Shown: positions 17,921 through 27,524, numbered from the stretch's first letter. The stretch: 64,000 nt of DNA from Micromonospora sp. WMMD980 (GCF_029626035.1 NZ_JARUBE010000003.1:4774001-4838000), one strand, 5' to 3'. The notes: a model not told the origin generated them from the letters alone. Made by a program: numbers and translations.

Positions 17921-18894
17921 AAACCGGACACCGGGTGCGGGACGTACGGCGCCTCCAGCTCCGCCACCTCCGCGTCGGTCAGCTCCAACTCCAGCGCGGC
18001 GACCGCGTCGGTCAGGTGGTGCGGCTTCGTCGCGCCGACGATCAGCGCGGTCACCGCCGGGTGGCGCGCCACCCAGGCCAGCGCCACCTGCGCGCGCGGC
18101 ACGCCCCGCTGCGCGGCCACCCGCCCGACCGCGTCGATGACGGCCCGGTCGTGCTCCTCGGTGCGCGCGTAGAGCTTGCGGCCGAACTCGTCGGTGTCCG
18201 CCCGCGCGGTCCGCTCCCCCGGATCCCGGGTCAGCAGGCCCCGGGCCAGCGGGCTCCACGGGATCACCGCGACGCCCTCGTCGAGGCAGAGCGGCAGCAT
18301 CTCCCGCTCCTCCTCGCGGTAGAGCAGATTGTAGTGGTTCTGCATGGCGGCGAACCGGGTCCAGCCGTGCCGCTCGGCGGTCCAGAGCGCCTTGGCGAAC
18401 TGCCACGCGTACATCGACGAGGCGCCGAGGTAGCGGACCTTGCCGGCCCGGACCAGGTCGTGCAGCGCCTCCAGCGTCTCCTCGATCGGCGTGGCCGGGT
18501 CGAGGCGGTGGATCTGGTAGAGGTCGACGTAGTCGGTGCCGAGCCGGCGCAGGCTCGCGTCGATCTCGCTCATGATGTGCTTGCGGGACAACCCGCCCCG
18601 GTTCGGTCCCGCGCCCATCCGACCGTGCACCTTGGTCGCGATCACCACGTCCTCGCGGTCGGCGAAGTCCTTCAGCGCCCGGCCGACGATCTCCTCGCTG
18701 GTGCCGTCGGAGTAGACGTTGGCGGTGTCGAAGAAGTTCACCCCCAGCTCCAGCGCCTGCCGGATGAAGGGGCGGGCGGCGTCCTCCGGCAGCGACCAGG
18801 GATGCGTGCCCCGCCCGGGCTCGCCGTAGCTCATGCACCCCAGGCAGAGCCGGGACACCTGAAGGCCGGTGGAGCCGAACGTCACGTAGTCCAT
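17917..18894 (-). CDS. Aldo/keto reductase
   Basis: A 325-residue NADPH-dependent aldo/keto reductase. The TIM-barrel signatures are present: [22 protein letters not shown] with catalytic Asp and Tyr, VIATKVHG with catalytic Lys, and DLYQIHRLD with the His. The C-terminal cofactor-binding region reads [21 protein letters not shown]. It resembles the YajO/yhdN-type reductases acting on sugar-derived or xenobiotic aldehydes; the natural substrate is unknown. ATG 18892-18894. It appears monocistronic. Confidence 0.92.
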   Translation of the reverse strand: MDYVTFGSTGLQVSRLCLGCMSYGEPGRGTHPWSLPEDAARPFIRQALELGVNFFDTANVYSDGTSEEIVGRALKDFADREDVVIATKVHGRMGAGPNRGGLSRKHIMSEIDASLRRLGTDYVDLYQIHRLDPATPIEETLEALHDLVRAGKVRYLGASSMYAWQFAKALWTAERHGWTRFAAMQNHYNLLYREEEREMLPLCLDEGVAVIPWSPLARGLLTRDPGERTARADTDEFGRKLYARTEEHDRAVIDAVGRVAAQRGVPRAQVALAWVARHPAVTALIVGATKPHHLTDAVAALELELTDAEVAELEAPYVPHPVSGF

Positions 18895-18939
18895 GCGTCC
18901 ATCACACCACCGGCCGGCGAGGGTCGCAGTCCCGGCGGA

Positions 18940-19431
18940 TCAGTCGCCGTGCTCCGCGGTGGCCGCCGGGACGTCGCCCCAGACCGCCTTCGCGCCGGAG
19001 TCCCCCACCCGGTAGACCTGCACCAGGTTCGCCGCCGCCACCACCACCGCGAGCACGGCCACCACCACGCCCAGCGCGCCCGCCCCGGCGTTCGGCCCGT
19101 CACCGGCCGGCCGTTCCGCGCGGCGGTGCAGCCAGACCAGCGCGAGCGCGACGACCAGCAACGGCAGCGCGAACCAGATCAACTGGTCGCCCAACTCGGC
19201 GTGTCGGCCCGCGTCGCCCACCCGGCGCTCCAGGCCCTCGCCGCTCTCCGTGGCCAGCGGGATCGCGGCCGTGGCCACCGCGGCGACCAGCACCACGAGC
19301 CAGCCGAAGCGTCCCCGCCAGACGGGGCGTACGGCCAGCGCGACCACGCCCAGGGCGGCCAGCGGCAGCAGCACCACCACGGCGTGCACCACAAGCGGGT
19401 GCAACGGCAGTCCGTTCACGGAGTCGGGCAC
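18940..19431 (-). CDS. DUF2231 membrane protein
   Basis: A 163-residue protein with four transmembrane helices and the DUF2231 opening LPLHPLVVHAVVVLLPLAALG. His residues at the start of helix 1 and in a later loop (RHAELGDQLIW) are typical of this family, which has been proposed to bind haem or metals, but its function is unknown. The start is GTG 19429-19431. It stands between the aldo/keto reductase and the damaged sensor kinase. Confidence 0.85.
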   Translation of the reverse strand: MPDSVNGLPLHPLVVHAVVVLLPLAALGVVALAVRPVWRGRFGWLVVLVAAVATAAIPLATESGEGLERRVGDAGRHAELGDQLIWFALPLLVVALALVWLHRRAERPAGDGPNAGAGALGVVVAVLAVVVAAANLVQVYRVGDSGAKAVWGDVPAATAEHGD

Positions 19432-19518
19432 GGTGATCTCCTCGGCGGTCGGGTTCCGATCCGGCTCCCACAGTGCCCGGTACTTCTTGTGAAGTTCTTG
19501 CGCCGCCCGCGGGACCGC

Positions 19519-20453
19519 TCAGGCCGGCGGCAGCGACACGGTGAAGGTGGCGCCGCGCCCCGGCGAGCCGGTCACCTCCACGGTCCCCCGGTGTGCCGAC
19601 GCCACGTGCTGCACCAGGGCGAGCCCGAGACCGAACCGCCGGCCGTCCACCCCAGCTCCACCTGCCGCTCCGCGGCGTACGCGGACATGCTCGCCACCAC
19701 CTCGCGGGCCACCTCGGCCAGGTCCACCTCGGTGTCCGGCAGCGGCTGGTGCTCGGCGGCGGCCGACACCAGCAGGTCCTCGACCACCTCGCCGAGCGCC
19801 CGGGTGTCCGCCACGAGCTGGTCGAGCTGCCCGGCCAGCCGCTCCGCCGGCCGGTCCCGGGCGCGCCGGGCCAGCAGCTGCGCCCGGGTGTGCAGCACGG
19901 TCAGCGGGGCCCGCAGCTCGTGCGAGGCGTCCGCCACGAACCGGCGCTGCATGCCCAGCGCGGTGGCCAGCGGGGCGACCGCCCGCCGGGCCAGCAGCGT
20001 GGCCGTGACCAGCGCGCCGGCCAGCCCGGCCAGCTCGGCGACCAGCAGCGCGAGACCGAGCTGCCCCTGTCGTCGACGCAGCGGGGCCAGGTCGGCGGCG
20101 ACCGCCCAGCGGGTGCCGTCCGGCCGGCGCTCCGTCGCCACCCGGACCGGCCGGTCGTCGCCGGCCGTCGCGTCGAGACGGCCGGGCGTGCCCCGTACCG
20201 CCCGGCCGAGCACCCGGGTCAGCTCCGGCGACGCGCCCGGGGTCACCTCGACCGCCTGGTCGCCGGGGCGCTGCCGGGCCAGGAACTGCCGGGGCGGCGG
20301 GTCGTCCACGTCCTCGGCGGCGGCCAGCACCCGGCTCAGCTCGCCGTCCAGCGCCCGCGACTCCTGCCGGCTGGTCAACACGTACATCAGCGCGCCGACC
20401 AGCAGCAGCACCAGCCCGATGGCGCCGGCCGACCACCATGACCTGGTAGTCAC
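19519..20453 (-). pseudogene. Sensor histidine kinase, C-terminal catalytic part deleted and frameshifted
   Basis: From about 20435 the frame reads a transmembrane helix ([17 protein letters not shown]), an extracytoplasmic sensor region, a second helix ([20 protein letters not shown]), a HAMP-like linker and the dimerisation box [20 protein letters not shown] with the phospho-His. After QVELGW near 19650 the frame is lost. The next kinase sequence, [14 protein letters not shown] followed by [12 protein letters not shown] and the end FTVSLPPA, lies in another frame. The N and G1 ATP-binding boxes are missing. The true start is also lost, because the 5' end is fused to the response-regulator fragment. 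Confidence 0.85.
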
Positions 20454-20592
20454 GGGTCAACGCCCGGTGCAGACCGAGGTGCCCGTCGCCGGCCACCTCG
20501 ACCTCGTACCCCTCGTCGGCGAGCAGGTCGGCGAGCACACCGGAGAGGGCCCGGTCGTCCTCGACCAGCAGCAGGCGGGGGTGGCTCTCCAC
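20431..20592 (-). pseudogene. Response regulator fragment fused to the kinase remnant
   Basis: GTG 20590-20592 opens [20 protein letters not shown] and continues to DYQVMVV, the first 54 residues of an OmpR-type receiver with its acidic DD pair. The sequence stops exactly where the phosphoacceptor Asp should follow (about 20431). Receiver remainder and DNA-binding domain are missing, and the DNA runs straight into the kinase N-terminus. One deletion has therefore removed most of the regulator and the kinase start. Confidence 0.85.
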
Positions 20593-20623
20593 CGGCCCAG
20601 TATCTATCCACCGACGCGGCGGC

Positions 20624-21466
20624 TCACCGGTCCCCGGACGGGATCGGGTCGTCGTACTGGCCGGACGGCCCGGCCAGCGGCTCGCCGCCGACCAGCGGCC
20701 AGGCGTTCGGCGCGCAGCCGTGCAGGCCGAGCGTCTGCTGCACCATCACCGGGGCCGGGCCGCCGGAGCGGGGGCAGCGCTCGTGGCCCCGGCCCAGCCG
20801 GTGGCCCACCTCGTGGTTGAGCAGGTACTGCCGGTAGAGATCCAGGTCGGGCACGTGCGGCACGCCGTACACCCAGCGGGCCACGTCGATCACGACCCGG
20901 TCGCCGTTGCGGCACGAGGTGTAGCGGTCGCTCGGGTCGCCGCACAGGTCGCCCCGGGTCGCCGGCGTGGTCAGCAGCACGGTGAAGTCGGCCGGCCCGT
21001 CCTGGCCCACCCGTTGCAGCCGCCACCGGCCGTCGCCGGTCCAGCCCCGCCGGTCGGCGAGCGTCGCCGCGACCTGCCGGGCGAAGCGCTCCACGTCCAC
21101 GTTGCGGATGCCGTCCTCCACCGCGACCCGGTATCGCAGCAGCTCACCGGAGCGCCCGGCCACCGCGCCGACCGTGTCGGCGGTCCGGAAGCCGCCACCG
21201 CCGCGCGCGGGGTAGCTGATGCCGGGTGGGACCCGGCCGGCCACCGGGACCGGCGAGGGCGCGGCCGTCGCCGGCGGGCGCGCGGACGGCACCGCCGCCG
21301 GCACGGTCCGCTCCACGCCGCCCGAGGCCAGCAGGTCGGGTCGGGCACGCACGGCGTACCCTCCGCCGGCCGTGAGGCCGGTCACGACGAGGACCGCGAC
21401 CAGCGCGCGGACGCCGGCCCGCGACCTCCGTCGCCGTCGATGCACGCCCCGGTCCCGCCCGCCCAC
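20624..21466 (-). CDS. DUF3152 putative secreted zinc metalloprotease
   Basis: A 280-residue protein with an Arg-rich N-terminus, a transmembrane/signal helix (about 20-42), a Pro/Ala-rich linker and a C-terminal DUF3152 domain. The metzincin-like motif [15 protein letters not shown] (HExxHxxGxxH) offers three zinc ligands and a catalytic Glu. Cys residues ([16 protein letters not shown]) could form disulfides in an exported domain. GTG 21464-21466 was chosen for the GGAGAG upstream and the Arg-rich start. Its substrate is unknown. Confidence 0.8.
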   Translation of the reverse strand: MGGRDRGVHRRRRRSRAGVRALVAVLVVTGLTAGGGYAVRARPDLLASGGVERTVPAAVPSARPPATAAPSPVPVAGRVPPGISYPARGGGGFRTADTVGAVAGRSGELLRYRVAVEDGIRNVDVERFARQVAATLADRRGWTGDGRWRLQRVGQDGPADFTVLLTTPATRGDLCGDPSDRYTSCRNGDRVVIDVARWVYGVPHVPDLDLYRQYLLNHEVGHRLGRGHERCPRSGGPAPVMVQQTLGLHGCAPNAWPLVGGEPLAGPSGQYDDPIPSGDR

Positions 21467-21606
21467 GTCGCTCTCCGTCCGTCGTCCCGCCCGCGCTCCG
21501 CAGGAGAGTACGGGCGGCGGGGCCGGTCGGTTGAACCGATGGGCCGGGTACCGTCGAGTGCGGGGTGGGCGACCTGCCGCCTGTCGGAGTCCAGGGAGAG
21601 CCACCC

Positions 21607-22797
21607 GTGTCATCAGCCGAGCCGCTGCTCGACGCCGCCCTCGTGGCGGCGCGCGGCACCGACGTACGCGCCGCCGAGCGGGCCCTCGACGCGCTGGTGG
21701 TGCGCGACGGCGCGGCGGTGGACGCGGCGCTGCTCACCCGCCTGTGCCGCACGCTGGGCCGGCTCTGGCCGCGCGGCTGGCAACCGGTCGACCTGGACCG
21801 GCTCGCCGCCCGGCGACTCACGTCGCGCGGCGCCCGGCTGCTGCGTGACGCGCTGGCCGCCCAGCGGCGCACGCTGCCCGACCCGGTCCCGGCCTGGTTC
21901 GACGACCAGCTCGCCGACCTGGGCACCCGCTGGGACACCGACGCGGGTTGGCTGGACCGTCGCGCGGACGGCGACCGGATCACCGCGCTGCGCGACGCGG
22001 TCGACGCGCTCGTCCTGATCGAGGGGCTGCCCCCGATCGCGCTGCTCCGCCCGCCGCCCGGTGCCGCCGCCGTCCCGCTCGCCGCCGTCCCGGCCACCGG
22101 CTCCCGGATGCTCGACCGGGTACGCGCGCTGCTGGCCAAGGCCGAGTCGACCGCCTACCCGGCCGAGGCGGAGGCGTTCACCGCGAAGGCGCAGGAGCTG
22201 ATGGCCCGGCACAGCATCGACACGGCGCTGCTCGACGCCACCGCGGCCCGCCCGGATCGGCCGGGCGGCATCCGCCTGGGCACCGACGCCCCGTACGCGG
22301 CGGCGAAGGCGCTGCTGATCCAGGAGGTGGCGGGCGCGAACCGGTGCGAGTCGGTGTGGTCCGACGACCTGGGTTTCGCCACCGTGCTCGGCTTTCCGGC
22401 CGACCTGGCCGCGGTGGAGCTGCTGCACACGTCGTTGCTGGTGCAGGCCACCGCCGCGATGCTGCGCGGGCGCGCCGCCCGGGGCCGGACCAGCGGGCGG
22501 CGCACCAAGGGCTACGATGAGTCGTTCCTCAACGCGTTCGCGCTGCGCATCGGGGAGCGGCTGCGGGCGACCAGCACGGCGGCGGCCGAGGAGCACGCCG
22601 ACGGCCGGTTGCTGCCGGTGCTCGCGGCTCGCACGGACGCGGTCCGGGAACGCACCGAGCAGCTCTTCCCCGGCACCACCCGGCACCGGCTCCAGGTCCG
22701 CGACTCCGAGGGCTGGAGTTCCGGCACCACCGCCGCCGACCGCGCCTCCCTCGACGCCAACCACCCGACACCGCGCCCATTGCGCGGAGCCCGCTGA
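21607..22797 (+). CDS. DUF2786 domain protein
   Basis: A 396-residue cytoplasmic protein. The recognisable element is a DUF2786 motif in the middle (DRVRALLAKAESTAYPAEAE, then AFTAKAQELMARHSID), followed by a domain with Leu/Ala-rich helices (DLAAVELLHTSLLVQATAAM) and a basic segment (RGRTSGRRTKGYDESFLNAF). The family is widespread in actinomycetes and phages without assigned function. GTG 21607 is preceded by GGGAGAG. It is divergent from the DUF3152 gene and shares a 140-base promoter region with it. Confidence 0.8.
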   Translation: MSSAEPLLDAALVAARGTDVRAAERALDALVVRDGAAVDAALLTRLCRTLGRLWPRGWQPVDLDRLAARRLTSRGARLLRDALAAQRRTLPDPVPAWFDDQLADLGTRWDTDAGWLDRRADGDRITALRDAVDALVLIEGLPPIALLRPPPGAAAVPLAAVPATGSRMLDRVRALLAKAESTAYPAEAEAFTAKAQELMARHSIDTALLDATAARPDRPGGIRLGTDAPYAAAKALLIQEVAGANRCESVWSDDLGFATVLGFPADLAAVELLHTSLLVQATAAMLRGRAARGRTSGRRTKGYDESFLNAFALRIGERLRATSTAAAEEHADGRLLPVLAARTDAVRERTEQLFPGTTRHRLQVRDSEGWSSGTTAADRASLDANHPTPRPLRGAR

Positions 22798-22905
22798 ACC
22801 AGGCCCGCCTCGTCCTGCGGCGATCACGAGTGGTGGGCCCGTGTTTGAACCATGCGGGCAATCACCAGGCGTGACAGCGACGTCGGGGCCAGAGGTGACC
22901 GATCC

Positions 22906-23037
22906 GCGCCTTTGCTCTGCAGCCATCCGCGCAGCGGTGACGGATCGTCACCGAACCGGGCCATCACCGGTATCGGCGACTCTGACGTCAGCACAGGTCA
23001 ACCGCCCGGTGCGGATATGGCTGCAGAGCAAAGGCGC
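22906..23037. repeat. 132-bp element with perfect 21-bp terminal inverted repeats
   Basis: The arm at 22906-22926 (GCGCCTTTGCTCTGCAGCCAT) is the exact reverse complement of 23017-23037. Inside is another dyad, CGGTGAC (22935-22941) with GTCACCG (22947-22953). There is no gene within the 90-base interior, and its base composition is slightly less GC-rich than its neighbours. The structure is like a miniature inverted-repeat element or a large stem-loop. No transposase is nearby and no target-site duplication was identified with confidence. Confidence 0.6.
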
Positions 23038-23159
23038 CCAGATGCTCGGGCCACTCCCGGGCGATGCCATTACTCTCCGCACCCACCCGAACCGATCGCG
23101 CTGCGTAACCGACCGCTGGATCAGCTCAAGCCGAGCAGGAGCAGCGGAAGACCTTCAGG

Positions 23160-23278
23160 TCATCGCTTCTGCAAGGTGATCGACGCGTAATGGGCGAACC
23201 GCTCCACCGCCCAGTCGAACTGCGCACAGGCGTACCATTCCTGGCACTGCAGGCAGCCGCGCCTCGGCCCGAGCGATC
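23160..23278 (-). pseudogene. 3' fragment of a hypothetical protein gene
   Basis: The minus frame ending with TGA at 23160-23162 reads GCLQCQEWYACAQFDWAVER and then FAHYASITLQKR, a convincing protein C-terminus with two Cys-x-x-Cys-like positions. Upstream the frame closes within 15 codons and no start codon or ribosome site exists, so the 5' end is missing. The loss coincides with the 14-bp direct repeat at 23273-23286. The family is not recognised. Confidence 0.5.
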
Positions 23279-23445
23279 ACGAGTGGACCGCCGCAGGGGG
23301 CAGAGTCTGCACGTCGTGCTCCCCCACGGCGGGGCGGACGGAGCCCTCGGATTGCTGAAGTCCAGGAGCGCCCGACCGCTGTCTCACTGTCTCCACTTTG
23401 CCGCGCTGCCCGATGAGATCCGCCACCGGAGGTGGTCCACCAGGC

Positions 23446-23739
23446 ATGGGAGATGTCTTCAGTCAACTGTCGGTGTCGCTGGACGGCTACGTGGCCGCGC
23501 CGGGTCAGAGCGTCCAGGATCCGCTCGGCCGGGGCGGCCTGCGGCTGCACGAGTGGGCCTTCGCCACCGAGAGTTGGCGCGCGCAGCACGGTCTCGCCGA
23601 CGGGGAGCGCACCGTCGACGCCGAGGTGATCGGCGGCGGCACGCCGCTGTTCGACGGGCCGCTGGACGTCGCCCTGGCGCCGGAAAAGGTGGTGGCGGCA
23701 CCCGGCGTCACCCACCTCCGCTACCGGGTACGCCACTGA
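23446..23739 (+). pseudogene. RibD C-terminal/dihydrofolate reductase-like gene with in-frame internal deletion
   Basis: The N-terminus (GDVFSQLSVSLDGYVAAPG, DPLGRGGLRLHEWAFAT) and C-terminus (GGTPLFDGPLDVALAP, VTHLRYRVRH) both belong to the RibD-C reductase family, usually about 200-215 residues. Here only 97 residues remain. VDAEVI joins directly to GGGTPLFDG, removing the NADPH-binding centre with its GRRMF-type motif. The frame is kept, so a short protein may be made, but it should not be a working reductase. The ATG is at 23446, with GGAGG rather far upstream. Confidence 0.75.
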
Positions 23740-23753
23740 CCACAACACGCACG

Positions 23754-23779
23754 CCGGGCCGGCCCGAAGGCCGGCCCGG
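23754..23779. terminator. Bidirectional hairpin terminator
   Basis: Perfect 11-bp stem (23754-23764 and 23769-23779, CCGGGCCGGCC core) with a CGAA tetraloop between the convergent RibD-like remnant and the CsbD gene. Confidence 0.7.
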
Positions 23780-23799
23780 TGGGTTGTGCAAGTCGTACG

Positions 23800-23973
23800 T
23801 CAGCTCTTGAAGGCGTCCTTGATCTTCTCGCCGGCCTGCTTGAGCTTGGCGCCGGCCTGGTCGTTGCGGCCCTCGGCCTCGAGGCGCTCGTCGTCGGTCG
23901 CCCGGCCGACGCCCTCCTTGACCTTGCCCGCGGTGTCCTGGGAAGCGTTGTCGATCTTGTCGTCGAGACCCAT
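23800..23973 (-). CDS. CsbD family stress-response protein
   Basis: A 57-residue hydrophilic, highly charged protein: MGLDDKIDNASQDTAGKVKE and then GVGRATDDERLEAEGRNDQA. This is the CsbD signature. Members are induced by general stress and starvation; their action is unknown. ATG 23971-23973 follows GGAGG. Usually expressed from a stress sigma-dependent promoter, not identified here. Confidence 0.92.
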   Translation of the reverse strand: MGLDDKIDNASQDTAGKVKEGVGRATDDERLEAEGRNDQAGAKLKQAGEKIKDAFKS

Positions 23974-24042
23974 GGGAACCTCCACCTCAGCTGTTGCGTG
24001 ACGACAACTGGTTACCCCGGCGGTCGCCGGCCCAATCCCACG

Positions 24043-26298
24043 TCACCCGATCGGGCGAAACCGCCGCAGCCGGAGGCTGTTCGCCACCACGAAGACCGAC
24101 GAGAAGGCCATCGCCGCGCCGGCGAGCATCGGGTTGAGCAGCCCGGCGGCCGCCAGCGGCAGCGCGGCCACGTTGTAGGCGAACGCCCAGAACAGGTTGC
24201 CCTTGATGATCGCCAGGGTGCGGCGGGAGAGCCGGATGGCGTCCGCCGCGGCCAGCAGGTCACCGCGGACCAGGGTCAGGTCGGCGGCCTCGATCGCCAC
24301 GTCGGTGCCCGTGCCCATGGCCAGGCCGAGGTCGGCCCGGGCCAACGCGGCGGCGTCGTTGACCCCGTCGCCGACCATCGCCACCACCCGGCCCTCGCGT
24401 TGGAGCCGCTCGACCACCGCCACCTTGTCGGCCGGCAGCACCTCGGCGATCACCTCGTCGATGCCCACCTCGGCGGCCACCGCCGTCGCCACCGTGGTGT
24501 TGTCGCCGGTGAGCAGCACCGGGGTGAGCCCCAGGCCGCGCAGCCGGTCGACCGCCGCCCGGCTGGTCGACCTCACCGCGTCGGCCACCGCGAGCACCCC
24601 GCGGGCCCGCCCGTCCCAGCCGACCAGGACCGCCGTCCGACCGGCCGCCTCCGCGCCGGTCACGGCCCGCGCCACCTCGTCGGGTACGTCGAGACCGCGC
24701 TCCCGCAGCAGCCGGAGCCGCCCGACCAGCACGGCCCGGCCGTCGACCGTGCCGGCCACGCCCAGCCCCTCGGTGTTGGCGAAGTCGGCGACCGCCGGCA
24801 GCGGGCCGGCAGCCGTCGCTGCCTCGGCCACCGCCCGGGCGATCGGGTGCTCGGAGGCCGCCTCCAACGCGCCGGCCAGCCGGAGCAGCTCGCCGGCATC
24901 CTCGCCGGGCGCGGGCCGCACCTCGGCCAGCGCCATCCGGCCGGTGGTGACGGTGCCGGTCTTGTCCAGCACCACGGTGTCGACCCGGCGGGTGGACTCC
25001 AGCACCTCCGGCCCCTTGATCAGCACACCGAGCTGGGCGCCGCGCCCGGTGCCGACCAGCAGCGCGGTCGGCGTCGCCAGGCCCAGCGCGCACGGGCAGG
25101 CGATGATCAGCACCGCCACGGCGGCGGTGAACGCGGCGGTCGGCCCGCCGCCGGTGCCGAGCCACCAGCCGAGCGTGGCGGCGGCCAGGGCGATCACGAT
25201 CGGCACGAAGACGCCGGAGATGCGGTCGGCGAGCCGCTGCACCGCCGCCTTGCCGGTCTGCGCCGCCTCCACCAGCCGCGCCATCTGGGCGAGCTGGGTG
25301 TCCCCGCCGATCCGGGTGGCCCGGACCACGAGCCGGCCGCCGGCGTTCACGGTCGCGCCCACCACGGCGTCGCCCGGCCCCACCTCGACCGGCACCGATT
25401 CGCCGGTGAGCATGCCGGCGTCGACCGCCGAGGTGCCCTCCTCGACCATGCCGTCGGTGGCGATCTTCTCGCCCGGCCGGACCACGAACCGGTCGCCGAC
25501 CGCGAGCTGGTCGACCGGGACCCGCACCTCCTGCCCGCCGCGCCGCACCGCGACGTCCTTCGCGCCCAGTTCGAGCAGGGCCCGCAGCGCGGAACCGGCG
25601 GTGCGCTTGGCGCGGGCCTCGAAGTAGCGCCCGGCCAGGATGAAGACCGTGACGCCGGCGGCGGCCTCCAGGTAGATGTTGCCGGCGCCGTCGCCTCTTG
25701 TGATGTCGAACCGGAACGGGTGCGTCATCCCCGGCATCCCGGCATCGCCGAGGAAGAGCGCCCAGAGCGACCAGCCGAACGCGGCAAGCGTGCCGAGCGA
25801 GACCAGGGTGTCCATGGTCGCCGCGCCGTGCCGCAGGTTGACCAGCGCGGCCCGGTGGAACGGCAGCCCGCCCCAGACCACCACCGGCGCGGCCAGCGTG
25901 AGCGAGGCCCACTGCCAGTGGTCGAACTGCCAGGCCGGCACCATGGCCAGCACGATCACCGGCAGGGTCAGCACGGCGGAGACCCACAACCGGGTACGCG
26001 CGCCGCGCAGCTCGTTCACCGGCTCACCGGCCGTGGTCGCCTCGGTCCGGGTGGGCGGGGGCGGCACCACTGCCGTGTAGCCGGTCTTCTCCACGGTGGC
26101 GATCAGGTCGTCCGGCGCGACCTCGTCGGCGTACCGGACGGTGGCCTTCTCGGTGGCGTAGTTCACCGTGGCCTCGACGCCGTCCATCCGGTTGAGCTTC
26201 TTCTCGATCCGGGCCGCGCAGGACGCGCAGGTCATGCCACCGATCGTGAGTTCGATCTGGTTCGGCGCGGTCGGCAGCGCCTTTCCCGTGGTGGTCAT
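24043..26298 (-). CDS. copA: Copper-translocating P-type ATPase (P1B)
   Basis: A 751-residue heavy-metal exporter. The N-terminal metal-binding domain (15-80) has [12 protein letters not shown]. Then follow eight membrane helices, the actuator motif LTGESVPV, the transmembrane ion site [14 protein letters not shown], the phosphorylation site [11 protein letters not shown] in [12 protein letters not shown] and the hinge [16 protein letters not shown] with an N-terminal CxxC is typical of Cu(I) pumps. ATG 26296-26298 overlaps the upstream gene by ATGA. With copZ, the secreted protein and CsoR this is a copper-detoxification operon driven from the site at 27463-27509. Confidence 0.95.
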   Translation of the reverse strand: MTTTGKALPTAPNQIELTIGGMTCASCAARIEKKLNRMDGVEATVNYATEKATVRYADEVAPDDLIATVEKTGYTAVVPPPPTRTEATTAGEPVNELRGARTRLWVSAVLTLPVIVLAMVPAWQFDHWQWASLTLAAPVVVWGGLPFHRAALVNLRHGAATMDTLVSLGTLAAFGWSLWALFLGDAGMPGMTHPFRFDITRGDGAGNIYLEAAAGVTVFILAGRYFEARAKRTAGSALRALLELGAKDVAVRRGGQEVRVPVDQLAVGDRFVVRPGEKIATDGMVEEGTSAVDAGMLTGESVPVEVGPGDAVVGATVNAGGRLVVRATRIGGDTQLAQMARLVEAAQTGKAAVQRLADRISGVFVPIVIALAAATLGWWLGTGGGPTAAFTAAVAVLIIACPCALGLATPTALLVGTGRGAQLGVLIKGPEVLESTRRVDTVVLDKTGTVTTGRMALAEVRPAPGEDAGELLRLAGALEAASEHPIARAVAEAATAAGPLPAVADFANTEGLGVAGTVDGRAVLVGRLRLLRERGLDVPDEVARAVTGAEAAGRTAVLVGWDGRARGVLAVADAVRSTSRAAVDRLRGLGLTPVLLTGDNTTVATAVAAEVGIDEVIAEVLPADKVAVVERLQREGRVVAMVGDGVNDAAALARADLGLAMGTGTDVAIEAADLTLVRGDLLAAADAIRLSRRTLAIIKGNLFWAFAYNVAALPLAAAGLLNPMLAGAAMAFSSVFVVANSLRLRRFRPIG

Positions 26299-27203
26299 CG
26301 CGGCACCTCCCCGGTGGGGTCGCCGGCCACGACGGTGAACTCGGCGGTGTGCACCGCGTCGCCGTGCCGGAAGTCCAGGTAGAGACGGTACGCCCCGGCG
26401 GAGGGCACCTCGGCCGCGAACGTGACCGCCGGTCCGGCCGGGGTCCGCCCGTCACCGAGCTCGCCCTCCGGGTGCACGTGCAGGTAGGCCAGGTCGCCCT
26501 GACGCAGCGCCACCAGGTGCCCGTACGCCCCGAGGTAGGGCTGGAGGTCGGTGACCGGGCGGCCGCCCCGGCTGACCGAGAGCGTGAGCCGGCTGGTGCG
26601 ACCCGGCTCCGGCGTGCCGGTGAGCGTCACCGTGTAGCCGTCGACCGTCGTGCTGGTCGCCGGGGACGGCAGCGGCCGGGCGGCCAACAGGCCGGGAACG
26701 GTGACGTCGACCCCGAGGGTCAGCGCCTCCCCGCCGGTGGGGGTGAAGTCGGCGAACGCCCGCCAGACGCCGGGCGCGGCGAGCGGCGAGGCGACCCGCC
26801 AGGTGCCGTCGTCGGCCAGCTCCGGGTGCACGTGCCGGAAGCCGGACAGGTCGCGTCGGGCGACGATCAGGTGCATGCGCCTGTCGTGGGCCACCTCGTA
26901 GCGGGTGACCGGCTTCCCGTCCGGGCCGGTGATCCGGAACGCGAACTCGCCGGCCGGGGCGGTGACCGGCTGGAGCGTGTAGCCACGCTCGGCGACGAGC
27001 AGCCCGCCGGGCAGGTGCGCGGCGTCGCCGGAGCCCCGGTCGCCGTGTCCGGCGGCGCCGGTCCCGTGGTCGGTGTCGGTGGGGTCGTGGCTGGTCTCGG
27101 CGGCCGGGGCGACGGGACCGGCCAGGTGACCGATCCCGTACGCCCCGCCGAACACCGCCGCGAGGCCGAGGGCGAAGCCGCTCAGCTTCGTCGCCGTGTT
27201 CAT
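26295..27203 (-). CDS. Secreted His-rich protein of the copper operon
   Basis: A 302-residue protein with an N-terminal signal/anchor helix (about 5-32), a His/Asp-rich linker ([28 protein letters not shown]) and two beta-rich domains. Repeated His motifs ([20 protein letters not shown] and [20 protein letters not shown]) suggest extracytoplasmic metal binding. It is encoded between copZ and copA, overlapping copA by four bases. I infer a role in periphery copper binding or delivery; no enzyme family was recognised. Confidence 0.8.
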   Translation of the reverse strand: MNTATKLSGFALGLAAVFGGAYGIGHLAGPVAPAAETSHDPTDTDHGTGAAGHGDRGSGDAAHLPGGLLVAERGYTLQPVTAPAGEFAFRITGPDGKPVTRYEVAHDRRMHLIVARRDLSGFRHVHPELADDGTWRVASPLAAPGVWRAFADFTPTGGEALTLGVDVTVPGLLAARPLPSPATSTTVDGYTVTLTGTPEPGRTSRLTLSVSRGGRPVTDLQPYLGAYGHLVALRQGDLAYLHVHPEGELGDGRTPAGPAVTFAAEVPSAGAYRLYLDFRHGDAVHTAEFTVVAGDPTGEVPR

Positions 27204-27238
27204 GGTGCCTCCTCCGGTTGACGGATGCGTTGGGCCCG

Positions 27239-27445
27239 TCAGGCCTCGGCGAGGTCGTAGCCGGCCTCGTCCACCGCGGCGTGGACGGCGTCGGCGTCCA
27301 TCGGGCCCTGGCTGGTGACGGTGACCCGGCCGGTGGCCAGGTCGACCTTGACGTCGGTGACGCCCGGCAGCGCGGTCAGTTCGGCGCTGACCGCGTTGAC
27401 GCAGTGGCCGCAGGTCATGCCGGTCACCCGGTAGGTGGTCTCCAT
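27239..27445 (-). CDS. copZ: Copper chaperone (heavy-metal-associated domain), CopZ-like
   Basis: A 68-residue HMA-fold protein with the metal site GMTCGHCVNAV near its N-terminus and the beta-alpha-beta pattern VTDVKVDLATGRVTVTSQ. It binds Cu(I) in the cytoplasm and passes it to CopA or CsoR. ATG 27443-27445 has GGAGGGCGAG directly before it. It is first gene of the copper operon, 35 bases before the secreted protein gene, and is transcribed divergently from csoR across twin operators. Confidence 0.92.
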   Translation of the reverse strand: METTYRVTGMTCGHCVNAVSAELTALPGVTDVKVDLATGRVTVTSQGPMDADAVHAAVDEAGYDLAEA

Positions 27446-27462
27446 CTCGCCCTCCGATCTGA

Positions 27463-27509
27463 TACCCCCTAGGGGTACATGGTGAACCTTACCATACCCC
27501 CGAGGGGTA
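27463..27509. promoter_or_regulatory. Twin CsoR operators between copZ and csoR
   Basis: Two sites share the geometry TACCCC-N3-GGGGTA: 27463-27477 (spacer CTA) and 27495-27509 (spacer CGA). Their starts are 32 bp apart, about three helical turns. This is the G/C-tract dyad bound by CsoR-family repressors. The second site lies just upstream of the csoR start, the first near the copZ promoter, so both genes should be repressed together and derepressed by Cu(I). Confidence 0.85.
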
Positions 27510-27524
27510 CGGTATCCTCGGCAC

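Larger units (their letters stand above)
22820..23286. repeat. 14-bp direct repeats bounding a non-coding island
   Basis: GCGATCACGAGTGG occurs at 22820-22833 and again at 23273-23286. The segment between them holds the 21-bp inverted repeat element and the 5'-truncated gene, and no intact gene. The repeats may mark the ends of an insertion or the relic of a recombination event; coincidence is possible for a 14-mer but unlikely at this distance. Confidence 0.45.
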
